The position numbers were made by a program, and so were the translations under genes. 47,909 bases of DNA from Panacagrimonas sp. (GTDB taxonomy: Bacteria > Pseudomonadota > Gammaproteobacteria > Nevskiales > Nevskiaceae): assembly GCF_020697055.1 (NCBI RefSeq), contig NZ_JAJFBP010000033.1:1-47909 (forward strand). The letters are read 5' to 3'. Of the stretch, positions 40,266 to 47,909 are shown one piece after another. Position 1 is the stretch's first letter. Each line of letters begins with the position of its first letter. A model generated the notes under the pieces. It ran no database searches. It had not been told where the DNA came from and worked only from the letters and a program-made list of their open reading frames with translations.

Positions 40266-41075
40266 TCAGCCGCGCACGGCGCACGTGATCAGGTACTCGC
40301 GTCCCCAGCGCACCTTGCCGTCCGCGGCGGTGCGGTAGCCGGACAGGAAGTCCAGCATCTCGTCGCGGAACGCCGTGCGCGCTTCGTCGCTGGGCAGCGC
40401 GGCCATCGCGCGCACGGTCGGGCCGTAGCGGGTCGAGAACAGGTTCCAGATGTCCTCCGGCGAGTCGCCGAACTGCGGACAGTCGCCGCGCGTGAACGAG
40501 ATTTCCGGAAACGCGGAACCGAGCAGCGCCTTCACCTTGTTCTGATCGCCCCAGTTGAACGGACTGGCGACGCCGGGCGGCGGCGCGACGTGCTTGTTGG
40601 TGATGCGGAACCAGCCGGCCAGACCGCCGTCGGGTGCCCAGGCCAGGAACACCACGCGTCCCCCGCGTCGCGTCACGCGTGCCAGTTCGGCGCCGACTTT
40701 TTCCTGGTCGGGCGCGAACATGTGGCCGCAGGTCGAGAGCACCACGTCAAACGCGCCGTCCGCGAACGGCAGGTTCTCGGCGTCGGCCTCGCGAAAGTCG
40801 ATGTCGTCGAACCCGGCTTCGCGCGCCTTGTCGCGCGCAACGTCGAGCAGCTCGGGCGTCAGATCCGCGCCGGTGACCTTGGCGCCGCGCTCGCGCGCGG
40901 CGATGGCGGTGATGCCGGTGCCGGTGGCCAGGTCCAGCACCCGTTCGCCCGGCCGCAACCGCGCCACGCGCAGCGTCTGGTCGGTCGAGACCGTCAGGCT
41001 GTCGGCGATGCGGTCGTACTCGCCCATCGCCCAGATCGCGCGGTGCTTCTTCTTGAGCTCGGTGTAGTCGGTCAC
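40266..41075 (-). CDS. Class I SAM-dependent methyltransferase
   Basis: The 269-residue Rossmann methyltransferase (Methyltransf_11 type) has motif I VLDLATGTGITAIAA, the post-I acidic residue in VTGADLTPELL, ADAENLPFADGAFDVVLS (motif IV) and RRGGRVVFLAW. The closest general resemblance is to the UbiE/COQ5-like small-molecule group. The start is GTG overlapping the ald stop (GTGA), so it is translationally coupled to alanine dehydrogenase. Substrate unknown. Confidence 0.88.
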   Translation of the reverse strand: MTDYTELKKKHRAIWAMGEYDRIADSLTVSTDQTLRVARLRPGERVLDLATGTGITAIAARERGAKVTGADLTPELLDVARDKAREAGFDDIDFREADAENLPFADGAFDVVLSTCGHMFAPDQEKVGAELARVTRRGGRVVFLAWAPDGGLAGWFRITNKHVAPPPGVASPFNWGDQNKVKALLGSAFPEISFTRGDCPQFGDSPEDIWNLFSTRYGPTVRAMAALPSDEARTAFRDEMLDFLSGYRTAADGKVRWGREYLITCAVRG

Positions 41076-42199
41076 GTCCCTTCTCCCTGAAGTGCCTCGA
41101 TGGCCGGCATGTGCGGCAGCCCCAGCGACTCCGCCACCGCCGCGTGCGTGATGTGTCCCAGGTGCACGTTGAGCCCTTCGCGGAGATGCGCATCCCGTCG
41201 AAGCGCGTTGGCGACGCCCGCTTCGGCCAGTTCGAGCACGAACGGCAACGTCGCGTTGGTCAGCGCAAACGTCGACGTGCGCGCCACCGCGCCCGGCATG
41301 TTGGCGACACAGTAGTGCACCACGCCTTCCTCGACGTAGGTCGGCGCATCGTGCGTGGTCGGCCGCGAGGTCTCGAAGCAGCCGCCCTGATCGATCGCTA
41401 CGTCCACCACCACCGCACCGCGCTGCATGCGGCGCAGGTGTTCACGCGTGACCAGTCGCGGCGCCGACGCGCCGGGAACCAGCACCGCGCCGATCACCAG
41501 GTCCGCGCGCTCGGTGCCGCGGTCGATCGCGTCGCGGGTCGAGTACAGCGTGGTCAGCCGCCCTTCGAACAGATCGTCGAGCTGCTTGAGGCGCGCCAGG
41601 GATCGGTCGACGACGGTGACGCGCGCGCCCATGCCGATCGCGATGCGGGCCGCGTTGCTGCCGACCACGCCGCCGCCCAGCACCAGCACGTCGGCCGGCT
41701 CGACGCCGGGCACGCCGCCGAGCAGCACGCCGATGCCGCCCTGCGCCTTTTCCAGCGCGTGCGCACCGGCCTGGATCGCCATCCGGCCGGCGACTTCACT
41801 CATCGGTGACAGCAGCGGCAGACCGCCATGCGCATCGGTCACGGTCTCGTATGCGATCGCGATGCAGCCCGATCGCAGCAGCGCGGCGGCCTGCTCGGGA
41901 TCCGGCGCCAGGTGCAGGTAGGTGAACAGCGTCTGGCCTTCGCGCAGCAGCGCGCATTCCTGCGGTTGCGGCTCCTTGACCTTCACGATCAGCTCGGCCT
42001 GGTCGAACACCGCTTCCGCCGAGTCCGCGATGCGCGCGCCGAGCTTGCGATAGGCTTCGTCGCTCAGTCCGACGCCCTCGCCCGCACCCGTCTCGATCCA
42101 GACCTCGTGACCATGCGCCACCAATTCGCCGACGCCGGCCGGCGTGAGTCCCACCCGGTACTCGCGAACCTTGATCTCCCTGGGCGTGCCGATGCGCAT
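41072..42199 (-). CDS. ald: Alanine dehydrogenase
   Basis: Ald reversibly deaminates L-alanine to pyruvate with NAD+. The 375-residue protein shows the N-terminal MRIGTPREIKVREYRVGLTP, KVKEPQPQE, the substrate-region LFTYLHLA, the dinucleotide fold VLVLGGGVVGSNAARIA and the C-terminal VANMPGAVARTSTFALTNATLP. This is the classic AlaDH/PNT family layout, without the membrane part of transhydrogenase. Coupled downstream to a methyltransferase. Divergent from a small membrane protein 62 bp away. Confidence 0.95.
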   Translation of the reverse strand: MRIGTPREIKVREYRVGLTPAGVGELVAHGHEVWIETGAGEGVGLSDEAYRKLGARIADSAEAVFDQAELIVKVKEPQPQECALLREGQTLFTYLHLAPDPEQAAALLRSGCIAIAYETVTDAHGGLPLLSPMSEVAGRMAIQAGAHALEKAQGGIGVLLGGVPGVEPADVLVLGGGVVGSNAARIAIGMGARVTVVDRSLARLKQLDDLFEGRLTTLYSTRDAIDRGTERADLVIGAVLVPGASAPRLVTREHLRRMQRGAVVVDVAIDQGGCFETSRPTTHDAPTYVEEGVVHYCVANMPGAVARTSTFALTNATLPFVLELAEAGVANALRRDAHLREGLNVHLGHITHAAVAESLGLPHMPAIEALQGEGT

Positions 42200-42261
42200 G
42201 CGGAAGGCAGTCTCGTCTTGCGAAGTCGCGGCGAGTATTCCACAGGCAATCCGTCGCGCCG

Positions 42262-42630
42262 ATGAAGCGATCGACCGGAGGTCCGCCGCCGGGCGCGGTT
42301 GGAGGCCTGATCGCCGCGATCGGCCTGGGCATCGCGGCCTGGTACGGCTACGAGTGGTACCGCGTTCCGCGCTGGACCGAGGCCGAGATCGTCGGTTCGG
42401 TGGAGCTCAATCTCGCGCTCGACCTGAGCCGCCAGCCGCCCGGCAGCGTCCCGCCCGAAACGCAGGACCGGATGCGCGCGCAGATCCGTCGTGAAGTCGA
42501 GGCGCGGATCGAGCGCGAGGTGGAGACGCCGCGCGCGTGGACCTTCTCGGGACTGCTGATGGGCGTCCTCGGCCTGGCGCAGCTGGCGCTGCGCACGGCC
42601 CTGGCGCGCTCGTCGTCGCGTCGCGACTGA
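42262..42630 (+). CDS. Small membrane protein with two terminal helices
   Basis: The 122-residue protein is of unknown family. One helix lies at about 12-30 (AVGGLIAAIGLGIAAWYGYEWYR) and a second at about 95-113 (FSGLLMGVLGLAQLALRTAL). Between them a charged, helical segment (MRAQIRREVEARIEREVET) follows a conserved-looking EAEIVGSVELNLALDLS. No SD is obvious. Divergent from ald. Confidence 0.6.
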   Translation: MKRSTGGPPPGAVGGLIAAIGLGIAAWYGYEWYRVPRWTEAEIVGSVELNLALDLSRQPPGSVPPETQDRMRAQIRREVEARIEREVETPRAWTFSGLLMGVLGLAQLALRTALARSSSRRD

Positions 42631-42714
42631 ACCCGTCGCTCCCCCGCGCGGTCGACTACTTTTCCCGCTGCGACAAACGCTTGTCCGACAGCGCCGGCAT
42701 TGCCGCGGGCGCAC

Positions 42715-42741
42715 TGTCGATTTGCGTCGCATCCGTTCGTC
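42715..42741 (+). promoter_or_regulatory. Putative ECF42-type promoter
   Basis: TGTCGA (42715-42720) is followed after exactly 17 bases by CGTC (42738-42741), about 54 bases before the start of the first DGPF gene. As I recall, published ECF42 work describes target promoters with TGTCGA at -35 and CGA/TC at -10. The match, its position and the downstream ECF42 gene support autoregulation of the module. Confidence 0.55.
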
Positions 42742-42794
42742 GATTGGACAGAAGCACGCGGCACCAATCCCATTCGAAACGACAGGAGCACGAC

Positions 42795-43229
42795 ATGCGC
42801 GTCATGGTGATGGTCAAGGCAACCCCGGATTCCGAGCAGGGCGTCATGCCCTCCGAGCAGCTGCTCGCCGACATGGGGCGTTTCAACGAGGAACTGATCA
42901 AGGCGGGCGTCATGCTCGCCGGCGAAGGACTGCACCCGAGTTCCCGCGGCAAGCGCGTGCTGTTCTCCGGCAAGACGCGCACGGTCACCGACGGACCGTT
43001 CACCGAGACCAAGGAGCTGGTCGCCGGATTCTGGCTCTGGCAGGTGCGCTCGATCGACGAGGCGGTGGAATGGGTCAAGCGTTGTCCCAACCCGATGCTG
43101 ACCGAATCGGAGATCGAGATCCGCCCGGTGTTCGAGGCCGAGGACTTCGGCGCCGAATTCACGCCCGAACTTCGCGAACAGGAAGAGCGCCAGCGCGCCA
43201 CGATCGCCGCGCGCACGCAGGGCAGCTGA
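42795..43229 (+). CDS. DGPF/YCII-domain protein (first of two)
   Basis: The 144-residue protein belongs to the YCII-related/DGPF family (PF03795, dimeric ferredoxin-like fold). The name motif appears as TVTDGPFTETKELVAGF, with the N-terminal MRVMVMVKATPDSEQG and VEWVKRCPNP. The C-terminal tail is Glu/Gln/Arg-rich. An AGGAG Shine-Dalgarno sequence precedes the ATG. DGPF proteins are the conserved genomic partners of ECF42 sigma factors, present here 1.1 kb downstream. Biochemical role is unknown. Confidence 0.93.
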   Translation: MRVMVMVKATPDSEQGVMPSEQLLADMGRFNEELIKAGVMLAGEGLHPSSRGKRVLFSGKTRTVTDGPFTETKELVAGFWLWQVRSIDEAVEWVKRCPNPMLTESEIEIRPVFEAEDFGAEFTPELREQEERQRATIAARTQGS

Positions 43230-43257
43230 TTCCCGCATCCGACACAGGAGCACGAAC

Positions 43258-43680
43258 ATGGAAGTCCAGTCCTATCTCTTCTTCTACGACGGCCGCTGCG
43301 CCGAAGCGGTCGCGTTCTACCAGAAGGCCGTCGGCGCCCAGGTCGATGTGCTGATGCGTTTCAAGGACGCGCCGGAGAAACCCGACGCCGGCTGCGTGGC
43401 GCCCGGCTCCGACGACAAGATCATGCACACCAGCTTTCGCATCGGCGACACGATGATCATGGCCTCCGACGGCACCGGCAAAGAGCAGGGCGGCTTCGAC
43501 GGCTTCTCGCTGTCGCTGGCGCTCGCGGACAAGGCGCAGGCGGATCGCTACTTCGATGCGCTGTCCGAAGGCGGCACCGTGATCATGCCGCTGGGTGCAA
43601 CCTTCTGGTCGCCACGGTTCGGCATGCTCAAGGACCGCTTCGGCATCAGCTGGATGATCAACGTCGTTCCGGCGAGCTGA
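43258..43680 (+). CDS. PhnB-like VOC family protein
   Basis: The 140-residue protein has the vicinal-oxygen-chelate (glyoxalase/PhnB) beta-alpha-beta-beta-beta fold: LFFYDGRCAEAVAFYQKAVGA, MHTSFRIGDTMIMASD, FSLSLALADKAQADRYFDAL, MPLGATFWSPRFGMLKDRFGISW. The FGMLKDRFGISWMI ending is the PhnB/3-dmu-9-3-mt signature. AGGAG precedes the ATG, 28 bp after the DGPF gene. Such proteins often accompany DGPF/ECF42 and SRPBCC genes. Ligand unknown. Confidence 0.92.
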   Translation: MEVQSYLFFYDGRCAEAVAFYQKAVGAQVDVLMRFKDAPEKPDAGCVAPGSDDKIMHTSFRIGDTMIMASDGTGKEQGGFDGFSLSLALADKAQADRYFDALSEGGTVIMPLGATFWSPRFGMLKDRFGISWMINVVPAS

Positions 43681-43810
43681 GCCGCTTCGTCGCGGCGATG
43701 CCGGATCCGGGCATCGCCGCGACCTGCGTGACGCGCCCGGCGCGGTTCGCGCCCGCGCTGCAGGAACCCGATGCGGACGCCCGACGTCATTACCGATGGA
43801 GAAGCTGCCC

Positions 43811-44341
43811 ATGCTCAAGATCCTGCTGCTGGTGGTCGTCATCGCCGTCCTGGGCGTGCTGGCGCTGGCCTACGCGCAGCCCGACGAATTCCGCGTGGAG
43901 CGCTCCGCGCGCATCAAGGCGGCGCCGGGCAAGGTGTACGACCTGATCGCGGACCTGCATCGCTGGAGCGCGTGGTCGCCGTGGGAGAAGAAGGATCCGG
44001 CGATGCAGCGCAGCTTCACCGGCGCCGAGCACGGCGTGGGCGCCCAGTACGCCTGGGACGGCAACAAGAACGTCGGCCAGGGCAGCATGCTGATCACCGA
44101 GGCCGCGCCGTCGTCGCGCGTGGCGATCGACCTGGATTTCGTGAAGCCCTTCGAAGGCCACAACAAGGTGGTGTTCACGCTGTCACCGGACGGCGACTCC
44201 ACCGTCGTGAACTGGGCGATGGCGGGTCCGATGCCTTTCATCTCCAAATTGATCTGCCTGTTCGTGAACATGGACCGGATGATCGGAAAGGACTTCGAGA
44301 CCGGACTCGCCAATCTCAAGGCCGCGGCGGAATCCGCGTGA
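43811..44341 (+). CDS. SRPBCC (polyketide cyclase/START-like) membrane-anchored protein
   Basis: The 176-residue protein has an N-terminal membrane anchor (LKILLLVVVIAVLGVLALAYA) followed by a SRPBCC ligand-binding domain (VERSARIKAAPGKVYDLIADLHRWSAWSPWE, VVFTLSPDGDSTVVNW, DFETGLANLK). The start MLKILLL has GGAG 9 bases upstream, whereas an ATG five codons earlier has none. It is 4 bp upstream of the ECF42 sigma factor gene. Ligand unknown. Confidence 0.88.
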   Translation: MLKILLLVVVIAVLGVLALAYAQPDEFRVERSARIKAAPGKVYDLIADLHRWSAWSPWEKKDPAMQRSFTGAEHGVGAQYAWDGNKNVGQGSMLITEAAPSSRVAIDLDFVKPFEGHNKVVFTLSPDGDSTVVNWAMAGPMPFISKLICLFVNMDRMIGKDFETGLANLKAAAESA

Positions 44342-44345
44342 GCCC

Positions 44346-45608
44346 ATGACGGACGCCGTCCGGAGACAGATCGATGCGGTGTGGCGCATGGAATCGGCCC
44401 GGCTCATCGCGGCCCTCGCGCGGATGCTGCGTGACGTCGGCGTGGCCGAGGAGATGGCGCAGGACGCGCTGGTCGCCGCGCTCGAGACCTGGCCGGACAC
44501 CGGCGTGCCCGACAACCCGGCGGCCTGGCTGATGACTACGGCCAAGAACCGCGCGCTCGACCGCCTGCGCCGCGCGACGTGGCTCGCCTCGAAGCAGGAC
44601 GAGGTCACGCGCGAGATCGAAGCGCAGCTCGCGGCGTCGCAGAGCGATCCGCAGGCCGGTGCCGACGATCCCTACGGCGACGATCTGCTGCGCCTGATCT
44701 TCACCGCCTGCCATCCGGTGCTGACGACCGAAGCGCGCGTGGCGCTGACCTTGCGCCTGCTCGGCGGCCTGTCGACCGACGAGATCGCGCGCGCCTTCCT
44801 GGTGCCCGAAGCGACCATCGCGCAGCGCATCGTGCGCGCCAAGCGATCGCTCACCGATGCCGGCGTTCCGTTCGAGGTGCCGCGGGGCGTCGATGCGGCC
44901 GAACGCCTCGCCTCGGTGCTCGAAGTGATCTACCTGGTGTTCAACGAGGGCTACTCGGCGACGGCGGGCGAAGAGTGGATCCGTCCCGCGCTGTGCGACG
45001 AGGCGCTGCGCCTCGGACGCATCCTGGCCAACCTCGCGCCCGACGAATCCGAGGTACAGGGACTGGTCTCGCTGATGGAGATCCAGGCCTCGCGCCTGCA
45101 CGCGCGCGTCGGTCCGGACGGCGAACCCGTGCTGCTGCTCGATCAGAATCGCGCGCGCTGGGACCGGCTGCTGATCCGGCGGGGGCTCGACGCGCTGGCG
45201 CGCGCCGAGGCGATGTCCGGCGCCGCGCCCGGGCCCTACACGCTCCAGGCCGGCATCGCCGCCTGCCACGCGCGGGCGCGGACGGCCGACGAGACCGACT
45301 GGGCCCGCATCGCCGCGCTGTACGCGCAGCTGGCCCAGGTGATGCCCTCGCCGGTGGTCGAGCTCAACCGCGCCGTGGCGCTGGGCATGGCACTGGGTCC
45401 GGCCGCGGGACTCGCGCACGCCGACCACCTCCGGACCGAGCCCAAGCTGCGCGACTATCACCTGCTGCCGAGCGTGCGCGGCGACTTCCTGTTCAAGCTC
45501 GGACGCCTCGACGAGGCGCGCGCGGAATTCGAGCGGGCGGCGGCGTTGACGCGCAACGAGCGCGAGCGGGCCTTCCTGCAGCACCGCGCGGCGGGCTGCG
45601 CGACGTAG
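44346..45608 (+). CDS. ECF42-group RNA polymerase sigma factor with C-terminal helical extension
   Basis: The 420-residue protein has sigma region 2 (about 5-75: LIAALARMLRDVGVAEEMAQDALVAAL, ending NRALDRLRR) and region 4 (about 125-175: LTLRLLGGLSTDEIARAFLVPEATIAQRIVRAKRSL). A 230-residue alpha-helical, TPR-like extension follows (EVIYLVFNEGYSA, LMEIQASRLHAR, AALYAQLAQVMPSPVVELNRAVAL, FLFKLGRLDEARAEFERAA). This extension and the DGPF neighbours define the ECF42 group, which lacks a classical anti-sigma factor. The extension probably regulates activity. Four bp after the SRPBCC gene, so co-transcribed. Confidence 0.93.
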   Translation: MTDAVRRQIDAVWRMESARLIAALARMLRDVGVAEEMAQDALVAALETWPDTGVPDNPAAWLMTTAKNRALDRLRRATWLASKQDEVTREIEAQLAASQSDPQAGADDPYGDDLLRLIFTACHPVLTTEARVALTLRLLGGLSTDEIARAFLVPEATIAQRIVRAKRSLTDAGVPFEVPRGVDAAERLASVLEVIYLVFNEGYSATAGEEWIRPALCDEALRLGRILANLAPDESEVQGLVSLMEIQASRLHARVGPDGEPVLLLDQNRARWDRLLIRRGLDALARAEAMSGAAPGPYTLQAGIAACHARARTADETDWARIAALYAQLAQVMPSPVVELNRAVALGMALGPAAGLAHADHLRTEPKLRDYHLLPSVRGDFLFKLGRLDEARAEFERAAALTRNERERAFLQHRAAGCAT

Positions 45609-45657
45609 CATTCGCTACTTTCGAGGTCTCATTCGCCAACCCGGATCCGGAACGACC

Positions 45658-46011
45658 ATGGCCTACATGCTGCTCGTCGTCGAAAAACCCAACGATCGCC
45701 GCACGCGACCCGCCGGAGATGGCGAGGTGCGCATGAACCAGATGGTGGCCTGGGGCGAGAACCTGAAGGCGCGCGGTCTGCTGACCGCCAGCGAATCGCT
45801 GAAATCCGAGCACGAGGCGGTCCGCGTGCAGGTGCGCGAAGGCCGGCGCAGCCTCGTCGACGGACCGTTCGCCGAGGCCAAGGAAATGATCGGCGGATTC
45901 TTCCTGCTCACCTGTGATCGTCGCGAGGAAGCGGTCGCGATCGCATCCGAGTGTCCCGCGGCGTGCTGGGCCACGATCGAAGTGCGCGAGATCGGCCCCT
46001 GCAACGAGTGA
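45658..46011 (+). CDS. DGPF/YCII-domain protein (second of two)
   Basis: The 117-residue YCII-family protein has the motif SLVDGPFAEAKEMIGGF and an N-terminal MAYMLLVVEKPNDR. It is diverged from the first DGPF protein in this module, so this is an old duplication rather than a recent one. A final CPAACWATIEVREI segment fits the family C-terminus. It begins 49 bp after the sigma factor gene, with no promoter motif seen in that gap, and is probably in the same operon. Confidence 0.92.
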   Translation: MAYMLLVVEKPNDRRTRPAGDGEVRMNQMVAWGENLKARGLLTASESLKSEHEAVRVQVREGRRSLVDGPFAEAKEMIGGFFLLTCDRREEAVAIASECPAACWATIEVREIGPCNE

Positions 46012-46073
46012 TTCCCGGGGTCCGGGCCCTTGCATTGCGGGCACCTGCCCCGAGCTAAGGCCCCGCCCCCGAC

Positions 46074-47891
46074 ATGAAACCCACCTCCGACACGCTCGGG
46101 CCGCAACCCACCGTCACCGCGCCACCGCCGCGCCCGCGTGGCGACTGGGCCGTCGTCCGCGACCTGATTCCCTGGCTGCGTCCCTACGCCGGGCGGATTG
46201 CGTTTGCGCTCGGCCTGATCCTGCTGGCCAAGCTCGCCAACCTCTTCGTGCCGGTTGCGCTCAAGCAGCTGGTCGATCGGCTCAACGTCGAGCCCAGCCT
46301 GCTGGTGCTGCCGGTCGGCCTGCTGCTGGCGTACGGCGCCTCGCGTATCGGCGTGACGATGTTCAGCGAACTGCGCCAGGTGGTGTTCGCGCGCGTGATG
46401 GCGCGCGCTTCGCGCGAGATCACGCTGCGCGTGTTCCGCCATCTGCACGGGCTGTCGCTCAAGTTCCATCTCGAACGACGCACCGGCGGCGTCGCGCGCG
46501 ACGTCGAGCGGGGCGGCGCGGCGATCTCGGAGCTGCTGGATTGGACGCTCTATTCGATCGTCCCGATCCTGATCGAGATCCTGCTCGTCACCATCGTCCT
46601 GGTTTGGGCATACGACTGGGGCTTTGCGTTCATCACGGCGGTCACGCTGGTCGCGTACACCGGCTGGACCGTCGCCATCACCGAGTGGCGCACGGGCTAC
46701 TACCGGGCCTCGGTCGAGGCCAACACCCGCGCCAACGAACGCGCCGTCGATTCGCTGCTCAACTACGAGACGGTCAAGTACTTCAACAACGAGGCGCACG
46801 AGGCGCGGCGTCTCGACGAGAACCTGCGCGACGTCGAGGACGCGCAGGTGATGTCGACCAAGACACTCGCGGTGCTCAACCTTGGACAGACCTCGATCAT
46901 CGCGGTCGGCGTGACCGCGATGATGTGGCGCGCCGCGGCCGGGGTGGTTGCCGGAGACCTCACGCTGGGCGACCTGGTGCTGGTCAACGCCTACCTGCTG
47001 CAGCTGTCCGCGCCGCTGAACATCCTCGGGATGATGTATCGCGAGGTGAAGCAGGCGCTGACCAATATGGAGCGATTGTTCGGCCTGCTCGACGAGCGCC
47101 AGGACGTGCAGGACGCACCCGGCGCGCGCGACCTCGCGGCATCGCAGCCGCGCGTGCGCTTCGAAAACGTGCGCTTTGCGTACGATGCGCGTCGGGTGAT
47201 CCTGCAGGGCGTCGACTTCGAGATCCCGCCCGGCGGCACGGTGGCGGTGGTCGGCCACTCCGGATCGGGCAAATCGACCCTCGCGCGCCTGCTGTACCGC
47301 TTCTACGACGTCGACGGCGGTCGCATCACCGTCGATGGCCAAGACGTCCGCCAGATCACGCAGCAGAGCCTGCGCGCCTCCGTCGGCATCGTTCCGCAGG
47401 ACACGGTGCTGTTCAACGACACCATCCACTACAACATCCGCTACGGCCGTCCGGACGCGACGCGCGAAGAGGTCGAGGACGCGGCGCGCGCCGCGCACAT
47501 CCACGATTTCATCCGCCGCCTGCCCGATGGCTACGAATCCGAAGTCGGCGAGCGCGGACTGAAACTGTCAGGCGGCGAGAAGCAGCGTGTGGCGATCGCC
47601 CGTGCCCTGCTGAAGAACCCGGCGATCCTGATCTTCGACGAGGCGACGTCGGCGCTGGATTCCAAGTCGGAGAAAGCGATCCAGGCCGAACTCGATCGCA
47701 TCCAGGTCGGCCGCACGACGCTGGTGATCGCCCACCGGCTGTCCACGGTGATGAACGCCGACCGGATCCTGGTGATGGACGCGGGTCGTATTGCGGAGCA
47801 GGGCACGCATGACGAGCTGCTCGCGCTCGACGGCCACTACGCGCACCTGTGGGCACTGCAGCAACGTGACGAGGAAGAACTGCTGCCGTAG
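46074..47891 (+). CDS. Atm1-type ABC exporter (fused permease/ATPase)
   Basis: A 605-residue half-transporter: six membrane helices in the first 330 residues and a C-terminal ATPase. Motifs are Walker A GHSGSGKST, Q-loop IVPQDTVLFND, signature LSGGEKQRVAIARAL, Walker B ILIFDEATSALD and H-loop IAHRLST. The N-terminal PTGGVARDVERG and NYETVKYFNNE are typical of the Atm1/HMT1 family, which exports glutathione-linked sulfur or metal conjugates in mitochondria and bacteria. The stop is 18 bases before the window end. It is 62 bp downstream of the second DGPF gene, so co-transcription is possible but unproven. Confidence 0.92.
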   Translation: MKPTSDTLGPQPTVTAPPPRPRGDWAVVRDLIPWLRPYAGRIAFALGLILLAKLANLFVPVALKQLVDRLNVEPSLLVLPVGLLLAYGASRIGVTMFSELRQVVFARVMARASREITLRVFRHLHGLSLKFHLERRTGGVARDVERGGAAISELLDWTLYSIVPILIEILLVTIVLVWAYDWGFAFITAVTLVAYTGWTVAITEWRTGYYRASVEANTRANERAVDSLLNYETVKYFNNEAHEARRLDENLRDVEDAQVMSTKTLAVLNLGQTSIIAVGVTAMMWRAAAGVVAGDLTLGDLVLVNAYLLQLSAPLNILGMMYREVKQALTNMERLFGLLDERQDVQDAPGARDLAASQPRVRFENVRFAYDARRVILQGVDFEIPPGGTVAVVGHSGSGKSTLARLLYRFYDVDGGRITVDGQDVRQITQQSLRASVGIVPQDTVLFNDTIHYNIRYGRPDATREEVEDAARAAHIHDFIRRLPDGYESEVGERGLKLSGGEKQRVAIARALLKNPAILIFDEATSALDSKSEKAIQAELDRIQVGRTTLVIAHRLSTVMNADRILVMDAGRIAEQGTHDELLALDGHYAHLWALQQRDEEELLP

Positions 47892-47909
47892 CCCGGGCGA
47901 ACCCCGGAT

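Overview
This is a GC-rich (roughly two-thirds G+C) bacterial chromosome segment. It is densely packed, and GTG and TTG starts are common. The left third keeps a block order typical of Gammaproteobacteria: carA-carB-greA-rlmE-ftsH-folP-glmM-tpiA-secG-tRNA-Leu(GAG), all on the minus strand. The dapA/gcvR/bcp neighbourhood, a BamC-like lipoprotein directly after dapA, and the general protein flavour point to the Xanthomonadales (Lysobacterales). That placement is inference; no rRNA is present to test it.

Region 1 (1-11.6 kb) is the housekeeping block. It covers pyrimidine/arginine precursor synthesis (carAB, with a recognisable promoter and a hairpin leader), transcript cleavage (greA), 23S rRNA methylation (rlmE), membrane proteolysis (ftsH), folate (folP), cell-wall amino sugar (glmM), glycolysis (tpiA) and protein export (secG). 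It ends in a tRNA-Leu and a clear intrinsic terminator.

Region 2 (11.6-20.5 kb) is mainly catabolic. It has a divergent aminoglycoside-phosphotransferase-like kinase and an ACAD10/11-like acyl-CoA dehydrogenase (a possible 4-hydroxyacid pathway), a lipoprotein lysozyme inhibitor (MliC type), an Lrp/AsnC regulator divergent from a giant fused indolepyruvate ferredoxin oxidoreductase, a FabH-like ketosynthase and a 2-oxoglutarate/Fe(II) hydroxylase.

Region 3 (20.5-33.6 kb) is mixed. It includes a three-copy 77-bp palindromic repeat, a secreted cupin, a large GH94-type oligosaccharide phosphorylase, a short-form RecQ with an SH3/tudor-like tail, membrane proteins (AI-2E exporter family, low-affinity iron permease family, two unknown), NAD(P)H-hydrate dehydratase with a histidine phosphatase, and tiny proteins including a 23-residue membrane peptide.

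Region 4 (33.6-42.2 kb) begins with tRNA-Ser(GGA), which shares a bidirectional terminator with an inverted, tRNA-like 3' fragment. Then come dapA plus a mini-BamC lipoprotein, gcvR, bcp, a PIN-PhoH protein, N-carbamoylputrescine amidase, an unrecognised cysteine-containing protein with a peptidoglycan-binding-like N-terminus, a methyltransferase and alanine dehydrogenase.

Region 5 (42.2-47.9 kb) is a compact regulatory module: DGPF/YCII protein, VOC protein, SRPBCC protein, ECF42-type sigma factor with a C-terminal helical extension, and a second DGPF protein. A TGTCGA-N17-CGTC sequence lies upstream of the first gene. An Atm1-type ABC exporter closes the window. No integrase, transposase, phage gene or CRISPR array was seen, and no stretch over 300 bases lacks a gene.
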